This document shows, piece after piece, positions 1 through 12,980 of a DNA stretch of 13,760 nucleotides. The stretch is from Rhodoferax sp. (GTDB lineage Bacteria > Pseudomonadota > Gammaproteobacteria > Burkholderiales > Burkholderiaceae_C): positions 1 to 13,760 of the forward strand of contig VERU01000018.1 in NCBI GenBank assembly GCA_018882485.1, given 5' to 3'. A program made the position numbers and the translations under genes. Below the pieces are notes generated by a model. The model had not been told where the DNA came from and did not search any database. It saw nothing but the letters and a program-made list of their open reading frames with translations. Position 1 is the first letter of the stretch; each line of letters opens with the position of its first letter.

Positions 1-798
1 GCTCATTGCAAAGACTTCACCGGCAAAAGGCTCTAGCACCAGGTCCTGGGTGCTGTAGGCCAGCATGGAGAAAAACACGAAGACCGTGAACACGCGCGCC
101 TGGGGTTCAGACCAGACCTCCTCGAGTGCCGCAAGAAAGGCATGCCAACCAGGGCGTCGGGCTGGCAACCCGCGGTCCAATCCGGCAGCAGCGTTACCCT
201 CCAGGCGCCAGAGGCACAGCGTCACGATCAGGACCACCACCACACCCAGGCCCGCACTCACCGCGACCAGTCGTTCTGGGGAGTAGGGATCGATCAGACG
301 CCCGATGGTGACGGCCGTGACCGCGAACCCGAAGATCATCATCATCCAGACGGCGGTTGCTGCCGGTGCCCTCAGCCCGTCGGGTACCCGCTTGGCCATC
401 AGTACCAGCAGGGAGGTTCCGCAGGCACTGACTCCCACACCGATCAGGCTGAAGGCCAGCACCGCCAGCGCCAGTCCGGCCGCCCAGTCCTGCGCCATCC
501 AGGTGGTGCCGAGTGCGGCCAGCACCCCACCGACCGCCAGCACCACGGTACCGCCGAGCATCCAGGGGGTGCAGCGACGTCCCCGGTCTGCGCCGTACCC
601 CATGCGCGGCCGGACCAGCTGAACCACGTAATGCCAGCCGACCAGCAAGCCGGGAACGAGGGCCGGCAGGGCCAGTTCCACGACCATGATGCGGTTGAGC
701 GTGGACGTGGTGAGCACCACCACCGCGCCCAGACACGCCTGCACCAATCCGAGCCGCAGCACCTGCCAGATTCCGAAAGGGACAACACCCTCCACCAT
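1..798 (-). CDS. PucC-family MFS-like carrier, Bch2/ORF428 type (partial, C-terminus outside window)
   Basis: Polytopic inner-membrane protein of the PucC/LhaA (BCD) branch of the major facilitator superfamily. The family is linked to light-harvesting complex assembly or bacteriochlorophyll delivery; its exact substrate is unsettled. Read on the minus strand from ATG 798, the frame stays open to base 1 and gives 266 residues, against roughly 430-480 for full-length members. Family signatures visible are TSTLNRIMVVELALPA (about residues 31-46), GYGADRGRR (67-75), GTSLLVLMAKRV (about 127-138) and, near the cut end, AYSTQDLVLEPFAG (about 247-260). Several hydrophobic helices separate them. The start is chosen because a GGAGGG ribosome-binding sequence (810-815) lies 11 nt upstream, inside the end of bchG, and only 8 nt separate the two genes, so they are probably cotranscribed. 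In related clusters this gene lies between bchG and bchP, so bchP is expected just beyond the left edge. Family assignment is firm; the subfamily name rests on position. Confidence 0.93.
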   Translation of the reverse strand, partial: MVEGVVPFGIWQVLRLGLVQACLGAVVVLTTSTLNRIMVVELALPALVPGLLVGWHYVVQLVRPRMGYGADRGRRCTPWMLGGTVVLAVGGVLAALGTTWMAQDWAAGLALAVLAFSLIGVGVSACGTSLLVLMAKRVPDGLRAPAATAVWMMMIFGFAVTAVTIGRLIDPYSPERLVAVSAGLGVVVVLIVTLCLWRLEGNAAAGLDRGLPARRPGWHAFLAALEEVWSEPQARVFTVFVFFSMLAYSTQDLVLEPFAGEVFAMS

Positions 799-806
799 GA
801 CGGGGC

Positions 807-1682
807 TCACCCTCCCTGCCTCAAGGACCAGGCGCTGACCATCATCCCGGCTACCAGCAAAGGCACACCCAACCCGCTCAGCCTGCGGGCCAGGGCAATC
901 GGCTGGGCCAGGAACGGCCGCATCAGCGGCAACTGCGCGGTGGCCAGGGCCAGCACCGTCAGGGCGTGCCAGGGTTGCCCCCAGCGCCAGAGCAACAGCA
1001 CCACCACCGCCTGTGGCAGCAGCATCACCGCGCAGGCCGTTCGGGCTGCTGCAGGCACTCCCAGTCGAACGGGCAATGAACCCACGCCCATGCGCCGGTC
1101 GCCCTCGACCGATTTGAAATCATTGAGGGTCATGATGCCGTGGGCGGCGGCGCTGTACAGCAGCGCGAGCACGAGCGAACGATCATCCGGCAAGGCGCCA
1201 CCCAGCAACACGGCCCCACCCGTGATCCACGCCAGCCCCTCGTAGCTGAGGGCACAGGCCGCGTTGCCCAGCCAGCCGTTCTGTTTGAGTCGCAGGGGCG
1301 GCGCGCTGTAGGCCCAGGACAGGCCCACACCGATGGCACAGGCAACAAATCCCCAGGTTCCCAGGCCCCAGGCCCAGATCAGCGAGAGCAGGCTCCAAAG
1401 CACGGCGATGTAGAGACCCCAGCGCCCCGGCATGCGACCCGACGGGATGGGACGATGCGGCTCATTGATGGCGTCCACCTCGCGATCGAACCAGTCATTG
1501 ACCGCCTGGCTGCTGGCGCACACCAGCGGACCGCTGAGGATCAGGCCCATCAGGACCACGCCGCCATGGCTGTACAGATCCTGCCCGGAAGCGACGGCCC
1601 CGCAGGCAAAGGCCCACATGGGCGGGAACCAGGTGATGGGCTTGAGCAGTTCAGCGACCGTGGCGAGTGCAGGACGGGCCAT
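807..1682 (-). CDS. bchG: Bacteriochlorophyll synthase BchG (UbiA-family prenyltransferase)
   Basis: Esterifies bacteriochlorophyllide a with geranylgeranyl (or phytyl) diphosphate, the tail-attachment step, in the cytoplasmic membrane. The 291-residue length is normal for the family. The protein is strongly hydrophobic with several membrane helices. It carries both Asp-rich motifs of UbiA prenyltransferases: NDWFDREVDAINEPHRPIPS (residues 62-81; N62, D63, D66 and D70 expected to bind Mg-diphosphate) and NDFKSVEGDRRMGVGSLPV (187-205). The INEPHRPIPSGR stretch is typical of chlorophyll synthases as opposed to other UbiA enzymes. The gene starts 54 nt after ppsR on the same strand, and the PucC-like gene follows after 8 nt. 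No good ribosome-binding sequence precedes the ATG. A PpsR-type palindrome and a possible promoter lie immediately upstream (1689-1728), so it may be transcribed from its own oxygen-regulated promoter as well as by read-through from aerR-ppsR. Confidence 0.97.
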   Translation of the reverse strand: MARPALATVAELLKPITWFPPMWAFACGAVASGQDLYSHGGVVLMGLILSGPLVCASSQAVNDWFDREVDAINEPHRPIPSGRMPGRWGLYIAVLWSLLSLIWAWGLGTWGFVACAIGVGLSWAYSAPPLRLKQNGWLGNAACALSYEGLAWITGGAVLLGGALPDDRSLVLALLYSAAAHGIMTLNDFKSVEGDRRMGVGSLPVRLGVPAAARTACAVMLLPQAVVVLLLWRWGQPWHALTVLALATAQLPLMRPFLAQPIALARRLSGLGVPLLVAGMMVSAWSLRQGG

Positions 1683-1688
1683 TCGCCC

Positions 1689-1716
1689 ATTGTGGCCAAC
1701 CCGGCCCGAATGTCAA
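1689..1716 (-). promoter_or_regulatory. Possible bchG promoter
   Basis: On the minus strand a perfect -35 hexamer TTGACA (1716-1711) is followed, after 16 bp, by CACAAT (1694-1689), which matches 4 of 6 positions of the -10 consensus. The predicted transcription start would fall at or within a base or two of the bchG ATG at 1682, so the transcript would be leaderless or nearly so. That agrees with the lack of a ribosome-binding sequence. The call is inferred from sequence match only; the -10 box is mediocre. Confidence 0.4.
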
Positions 1717-1728
1717 TACAGGTTTACA
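1711..1728. promoter_or_regulatory. PpsR/CrtJ-type operator upstream of bchG
   Basis: The 18 bp TGTCAATACAGGTTTACA fits the PpsR/CrtJ consensus TGT-N12-ACA. It lies in the only non-coding gap between ppsR and bchG. One half-site, read on the minus strand as TTGACA, coincides with the -35 box of the possible bchG promoter, so bound PpsR would block polymerase. The preferred inner bases (C after TGT, G before ACA) are present in one half only, so the site is a moderate match. Repression of bchG by PpsR would agree with known control of bacteriochlorophyll genes. Binding itself is inferred. Confidence 0.6.
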
Positions 1729-1736
1729 CCTGCATG

Positions 1737-3128
1737 TCAGAGAGAGTGATGAGCCTCGGGCTCGCTGGCCATGCCAAAGCGTCGCAACTTGACGTACAGA
1801 CTCTGCCGGGAAAGGCCCAGCATTTCGGCCGCAGAGGCTCGATTGTTGCCCGTGAGCTCCAGGGCCGACTGGATGCACATCTTCTCGATCATGTCGATGG
1901 TCTCGCCAACAATATCCTTCATGGGCATGCGTCCGACCAACCGCGACAACTCCGCCACCGATCCGGCCATGCCGGAAGAAAGGGAGGTGTCTGCCGACCG
2001 CCGACGCATCACATCACGGATATAGAAGGCGTAATAGGTTTCTTCGCCGACCAGCGCGAGGGCGGCAATCTCGACGGCGATGGCCAGACCCGCGAGCGCC
2101 CGCAGTTCGGTGGCGAATCCCCGAACCACGGTATGGGCCTTCAGGTGGGTGAGGAGGACGCCCCAGTCGACGCCACCCCGAACCAGAAACCCCTCCAACG
2201 GCAACCCATGCAGCTGAGAGGGCGCGGTGGCTCCCAGCATGGAAAGGATTTCGCTGTTGGCAAACCGGATCTGGCCGGTCCGATCGGTCAGGACCAGCCC
2301 GTCGGGTGCGTGCTCCATGGCTTCGCTGAACAGGGCCTGGTGCCGGGGAAGGGCCGGACCCGACGATGAGTCGCGGGGCACGACCCGCAGCAGATACTGG
2401 ACACCGCCGTCCTGTCGAAAGGCCGACACGGCAGCGGTGCAATCCAGGGCAGCACCCTGGAAACGGGCGCGGCACATCTCGATGCGGCCGGTAGCCTGTG
2501 CCATGCGCAACAGGGACAACAAGTCGTCCCGGCTCGCCAGCTCGAAACAGTCGAGCACGTCGCGTCCCACCAATTTGCGCGTCGTATCCTTGGCAATGGC
2601 CTGCGCGCTGGCGTTGGCTTCCGTCACCCGGAGACTGACTCCATCGACCAGCATCACGGCCTCGCCGCTGGTTTCAAACAGCACCCGGTAACGGGCTTCG
2701 GTCTGGCGCAGGCGCAGGTAATCCTTTTCCATCGACTGCTGGGTCTCGACCAGCCGGCGCTGCAGGGCGGCAATGATTTCCATATCCCGACCGAGCACCA
2801 GGAGTTGACCGCCAGTGTCCAACGCCATCACCGCGTACTGGACCGGAACATCGACACCCTGGGCCGTGGCATGGTTGACCTGGCGCCAGCGCAGGTCACC
2901 TGCAAGAGCCTCCGGACTGAGCAGTTCCTGAACCTTGCCCCGGCTTTCGGAGGTCACGGTGTCGATCCAGGGTCTTCCGACCCAGGCCTCGCAACCAAGC
3001 GCCAGCAATTCGCTCTTGCGCACGGATACATCCACGACCACGCCCTGAGGATCGAGCACCAGCGCGAGGTCGCTGCTGGCACCGACGATGCGGCTGAGGG
3101 TCTCGGGGGTGATGGCGTCGATCTTCAT
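1737..3128 (-). CDS. ppsR: Photosynthesis gene repressor PpsR/CrtJ
   Basis: Oxygen- and redox-responsive repressor of bacteriochlorophyll, carotenoid and light-harvesting genes that binds TGT-N12-ACA palindromes. The 463-residue length is typical. Visible order: an N-terminal PAS-like domain (about 1-118), a Gln/Arg-rich helical linker (about 120-148), PAS1 (about 145-252), PAS2 (about 265-372, with APDGLVLTDRTGQIRFAN at 274-291), and a Fis-type helix-turn-helix at the C-terminus (about 410-452, with ASAAEMLGLSRQSLYVKLRR at 431-450). Cysteines are at 46, 194, 219, 230 and 418. C418, at the start of the HTH region, is probably the equivalent of the redox-active HTH cysteine of CrtJ/PpsR. No cysteine lies exactly where the PAS-domain redox cysteine is expected (near 250); C230 or C219 could substitute. 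The ATG lies 2 bp after the aerR stop with no clear ribosome-binding sequence, which suggests translational coupling in an aerR-ppsR operon. Confidence 0.97.
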   Translation of the reverse strand: MKIDAITPETLSRIVGASSDLALVLDPQGVVVDVSVRKSELLALGCEAWVGRPWIDTVTSESRGKVQELLSPEALAGDLRWRQVNHATAQGVDVPVQYAVMALDTGGQLLVLGRDMEIIAALQRRLVETQQSMEKDYLRLRQTEARYRVLFETSGEAVMLVDGVSLRVTEANASAQAIAKDTTRKLVGRDVLDCFELASRDDLLSLLRMAQATGRIEMCRARFQGAALDCTAAVSAFRQDGGVQYLLRVVPRDSSSGPALPRHQALFSEAMEHAPDGLVLTDRTGQIRFANSEILSMLGATAPSQLHGLPLEGFLVRGGVDWGVLLTHLKAHTVVRGFATELRALAGLAIAVEIAALALVGEETYYAFYIRDVMRRRSADTSLSSGMAGSVAELSRLVGRMPMKDIVGETIDMIEKMCIQSALELTGNNRASAAEMLGLSRQSLYVKLRRFGMASEPEAHHSL

Positions 3129-3130
3129 GC

Positions 3131-3958
3131 TCAGGTACCGGCGACCGTACCATGCGCCGAGCCAGCCACCGGTTCATCCGTTTGCATCGACCGGCTCAGC
3201 CGACGCCGCGCCTGTCGCTCGGCTTCATGGGCGTCCCCGCCCACCCAATCGGCCCCAAGGGCCGAGGCCTGCAGCGGATGGGCATCGACCCAGGGACCGC
3301 CGACCATCACCAGAACCCCCGGATTGGCCGAGAGACGCCGCAAGCGAGCAATGCACGCCGGCAGATGGGCCGCCCATTGGTCCATGCTGACCGAGAACCC
3401 GACCAGATCATACCACTCGCTTTGCACGATACGCGCCAGCTGGGTGTCGGACTCACAGCATTCGGACTGGACGCGCCAGCCAGCGCGCCGGAAGAACTGC
3501 CCCAGGAGCGAGGGGCCCAATCCGTGCGAGTTGCCGGACGCAGACAGGACCAGCAGGCTGAGGTCACGAGAAGCCGGCGAGCCGGAGTCCAGGAATTTGT
3601 CGCTCCATTCATAAACGATCTGCTGCAAAGTGTAGCTGGCAAGGGTCACGCTGGCGAAGTCGATGCGGTCACTCAGCCAGCCCTCTCCCAGCGCGCGAGC
3701 CGCTGGGGTCACGACGTCCAGGTACAGATGCTCCAGGTCGATGCCGGCCTCCACCCAGGACGCCACAAGAGCCATCGCATGGTCGTGTCCGCGCAGAGCA
3801 GCCTCGCACAAGGCACTGGCCAAGTCCCCGGAACTGGCCATCACGACCGGGTGCTTAGCGGCCTGTTCATCCGGTGCGAACGGCCCGGCAGACCGAACCG
3901 GCCGCGGATCGCAAAACGCCGGCGCATCCTGCCAGTTTGCTGGCAACGTGTTTTCCAT
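3131..3958 (-). CDS. aerR: Cobalamin-binding antirepressor AerR/PpaA
   Basis: Cytoplasmic regulator that binds a cobalamin and counteracts or modulates PpsR/CrtJ at photosynthesis promoters. From ATG 3958 it is 275 residues. After a low-complexity N-terminus (1-40) comes a helical B12-cap domain (about 41-122), then a Rossmann-type B12-binding domain (about 132-255). The latter carries SGNSHGLGPSLLG (141-153), where H145 is the expected lower cobalt ligand, then the VGFSVSMD strand (186-193) and VGGPWVDAH (219-227). Cap-domain W94 is followed after nine residues by V104-T105, not by the Glu-His pair of light-sensing CarH proteins. The frame is open far upstream, across the bchF promoter, but it has no ATG, GTG or TTG close by. 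ATG 3958 fits the family and has a weak GGGAA sequence (3969-3973) 10 nt upstream. It is the first gene of the aerR-ppsR unit and diverges from bchF. Confidence 0.94.
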   Translation of the reverse strand: MENTLPANWQDAPAFCDPRPVRSAGPFAPDEQAAKHPVVMASSGDLASALCEAALRGHDHAMALVASWVEAGIDLEHLYLDVVTPAARALGEGWLSDRIDFASVTLASYTLQQIVYEWSDKFLDSGSPASRDLSLLVLSASGNSHGLGPSLLGQFFRRAGWRVQSECCESDTQLARIVQSEWYDLVGFSVSMDQWAAHLPACIARLRRLSANPGVLVMVGGPWVDAHPLQASALGADWVGGDAHEAERQARRRLSRSMQTDEPVAGSAHGTVAGT

Positions 3959-4013
3959 ATTGGTTCGATTCCCGTCAGCTCCCTCCCGAGTCTTGATCGA
4001 TTTTTCGTTTTTG

Positions 4014-4041
4014 ATGCTATGGAAAACCCTAGGTTCGTAAA
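4014..4041 (-). promoter_or_regulatory. Weak candidate promoter for aerR-ppsR
   Basis: On the minus strand TTTACG (4041-4036) and TAGCAT (4019-4014) are separated by 16 bp and each matches 4 of 6 consensus bases. A start would fall near 4007, giving a leader of about 50 nt. The stronger-looking TTGACG (4057-4052), inside the PpsR palindrome, has no acceptable -10 box 16-18 bp downstream. The assignment is tentative. Confidence 0.28.
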
Positions 4042-4051
4042 TAAAAAAATA

Positions 4052-4063
4052 CGTCAATTTAAG

Positions 4064-4069
<6 letters not shown>
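4052..4069. promoter_or_regulatory. PpsR/CrtJ-type operator in the aerR-bchF intergenic region
   Basis: The 18 bp CGTCAATTTAAGTTGACA contain inverted arms GTCAA/TTGAC around a near-symmetric AT-rich centre. This matches the extended PpsR/CrtJ palindrome TGTcaN6ttgACA at every defined position except the first base (C for T). The right half-site TTGACA is also the bchF -35 box, so bound PpsR should exclude RNA polymerase. The site lies between the divergent aerR-ppsR and bchF genes, so the repressor could control its own operon as well. Protein binding is inferred from consensus match and context. Confidence 0.75.
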
Positions 4070-6009
<1,940 letters not shown>

Positions 6010-6021
6010 TCGCCGACCACC

Positions 6022-7573
6022 ATGCAGCTCACCCTCTGGACTTACGAAGGCCCTCCGCATGTCGGGGCCATGCGCGTGGCCACTGCCATGCGGGATGTGC
6101 ACTACGTACTGCACGCACCGCAGGGTGACACCTACGCGGACCTGCTGTTCACGATGATCGAGCGCTTGCCCAAACGGCCGCCTGTGACCTACAGCACCTT
6201 TCAGGCACGGGATCTGGGCGGAGACACCGCCGAGCTCTTCAAGAACGCCGCACGTTCAGCCTTTGACCGATTTCAACCCCGTGCGATGCTGGTAGGTTCG
6301 TCCTGCACTGCCGAGTTGATCCAGGACGACCCGGGTGGCCTCGCTGAGGCGTTGGATTTGCCCGTCCCGGTGGTGGCGCTGGATTTGCCAGCCTACCAGC
6401 GCAAGGAAAATTTCGGTGCCTCGGAGACCTTCTACCACTTGGCCCGCCGGCTGGTACGCCCGCCGCAGGCCCGGCAACCCGCCGCCGAACAACGGCGGCC
6501 CCGATGCAATCTTCTGGGCCCGACGGCGCTGGGCTTTCGACATCGGGACGATGTCCTGGAAATCCGGCGCCTGCTGGAAGGGTTGGGCGTGGATGTCCAT
6601 ACCGTCGCGCCGCTGGGTGCCGGCGTGGAAGACATGGCGCGCATGGCAGAGGCCGATTTCAACGTGGTTCTGTACCCCGAGATCGCGCTGACAACAGCCC
6701 AGTGGATGCAACGGCAATACGGGATACCCTTCACGCGGACCATCCCCATGGGAACAGGGGCTACCCGTGAATTCCTGGCCGAAGTCGCTCAGCTCGCGGG
6801 CGTCCCGGCCCCGGAACCCGCCGGACCCGGAGAGGACCGGGCCCGCTGGTACGCACGATCGGTGGATTCAACCTATCTGACGGGCAAGCGGGTCTACCTG
6901 TTTGGCGATGCCACCCATGTGGTGGCAGCGGCCCGGGTGGCCAGCCGGGAAATGGGCTTTGAGGTCGTTGGCCTGGGAACGTACAGCCGTGAATTCGCGC
7001 GTGAGGTGCGCGAAGCCGGCAGGCACTATGGGGTGGAGGCGCTGATCACGGACGACTACCTCTTGGTCGAGGAGCAGATCGCGGCACTGCAGCCCGAACT
7101 GATCCTGGGCACCCAGATGGAACGGCACATCGCCAAGCGGCACGGCATCGCCTGCGCCGTGATCTCTGCGCCCGTGCACGTGCAAGATTTCCCGGCGCGG
7201 TATGCGCCGCAATATGGGCTGGAAGGCGCCAACGTGCTGTTCGACACCTGGGTCCATCCCCTGATGATGGGTCTGGAAGAACATCTCCTGGGCATGTTCC
7301 GTGAGGATTTCGAGTTCGGTGCTGGCGCACCCCCCTCGCACCTGGGTTCCACCCGTCCCGCCTCCAACTTCGCCGACAAGCCGCCAGTGGTACCCGTGGC
7401 TGCGGAGCCCATCGTGGTGACGCCGGATGCTGCCACTGCGGGTCTGTGGACCGATGACGCCCAGCGCGAACTGGGCAAGATTCCCTTTTTCGTGCGCGGC
7501 AAGGCGCGACGCAACACCGAGCGATTCGCTATGGAACGCGGATTGACCACCATCACCGTCGAGACGCTATACG

Positions 7574-7599
<26 letters not shown>
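6022..7599 (+). CDS. bchB: Light-independent protochlorophyllide reductase subunit B
   Basis: Partner of BchN in the catalytic component that reduces the C17-C18 double bond of protochlorophyllide without light. It has 525 residues, the usual length. D36 ([11 protein letters not shown]) is the unusual aspartate fourth ligand of the NB [4Fe-4S] cluster, at the same number as in Rhodobacter capsulatus. D282 ([12 protein letters not shown]) matches the catalytic aspartate D274 of that protein. Other family signatures are [14 protein letters not shown] (90-103), [11 protein letters not shown] (242-252) and [14 protein letters not shown] (363-376). A Pro/Val/Ala-rich linker (about 454-475) leads to the small C-terminal protochlorophyllide-reductase domain (about 476-523, [20 protein letters not shown] at 476-495). 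The gene starts 12 nt after bchN with no clear ribosome-binding sequence. It ends 26 nt inside bchH. Confidence 0.97.
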
Positions 7600-12270
<4,671 letters not shown>

Positions 12271-12281
12271 AGGTCAGCATC

Positions 12282-12980
12282 ATGAACGAACTGAGTTATC
12301 AGCGCAGGCGCACGGAGATCGAGACCTATTTCGACAGGACCGCAGTGGCAGCCTGGGAACGGCTGACTTCGGACGCCCCTTTAGGACGGGTGCGCCGGAC
12401 GGTGCGCGAAGGCCGGGATCGCATGCGCCAGATGCTGCTGTCGTGGCTGCCGGCCGACCTGAGCGGACGACGGCTGCTGGATGCCGGTTGCGGCACGGGC
12501 GCCTACGCAGTGGAGGCGGCTCGCCGCGGGGCCGATGTGGTGGCCATCGACCTTTCGCCCACCCTGGTATCGCTGGCCCGACAACGTTTGCCGGCCGAAC
12601 TGTCACGCCGCATCGAATTTCGCAGCGGCGACATGCTCGATCCTGGTCTCGGACACTTTGACCATGTTGTCGCCATGGATTCCATCATCCACTATGGCAC
12701 CGACGACGCGGTAAAGGCCCTGGCGCAGCTGGCGGTCCGAACGTCGGGCACCGTCCATTTCACGTTCGCCCCCAGAACCCCGCTGCTGAGCGCGATGATC
12801 ACGGTCGGTCGCCTCTTTCCCCGGGGCAACCGGGCACCCTGGTTGCAGCCGATGGCCGAGCAATCCATACGGAACCAGATGAAGCGCCACCCGGAGCTGG
12901 CCGGATGGCACTGTGGTCGCACCGCCCGCATCGCCAGCGGGTTCTACCAGTCGCAGGCCATGGAGTGGAACCGCGCGTGA
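12282..12980 (+). CDS. bchM: Magnesium protoporphyrin IX methyltransferase BchM
   Basis: SAM-dependent O-methyltransferase that converts Mg-protoporphyrin IX to its 13-monomethyl ester, the step after Mg-chelatase. It has 232 residues, normal for the family. The Rossmann SAM motif I is LLDAGCGTGAYAVEAARRGA (65-84), followed by the acidic end of beta-2 (VVAIDLS, 86-92). Motif II-like FDHVVAMDSIIHYG (126-139) and the VHFTFAPRTPLL segment (158-169) are typical of BchM. ATG 12282 is chosen because GAAGGT (12269-12274) lies 7 nt upstream and the protein then begins at the normal place. An upstream ATG at 12195 would overlap bchL. The gene follows bchL by 11 nt and its stop overlaps the GTG of lhaA. 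BchH is known to interact with BchM, which agrees with joint expression. Confidence 0.97.
   Translation: MNELSYQRRRTEIETYFDRTAVAAWERLTSDAPLGRVRRTVREGRDRMRQMLLSWLPADLSGRRLLDAGCGTGAYAVEAARRGADVVAIDLSPTLVSLARQRLPAELSRRIEFRSGDMLDPGLGHFDHVVAMDSIIHYGTDDAVKALAQLAVRTSGTVHFTFAPRTPLLSAMITVGRLFPRGNRAPWLQPMAEQSIRNQMKRHPELAGWHCGRTARIASGFYQSQAMEWNRA

Noticed and set aside
1140..2369. 409-codon plus-strand frame across bchG and ppsR
   Set aside because: It runs antisense through two conserved genes and their intergenic operator, with low-complexity Gln/His/Arg-rich sequence and no domain.
4035..4057. TTGACG on the minus strand as the aerR -35 box
   Set aside because: No hexamer resembling a -10 box lies 16-18 bp downstream (ACCTAG or similar). 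A weaker alternative at 4014-4041 was listed at low confidence.
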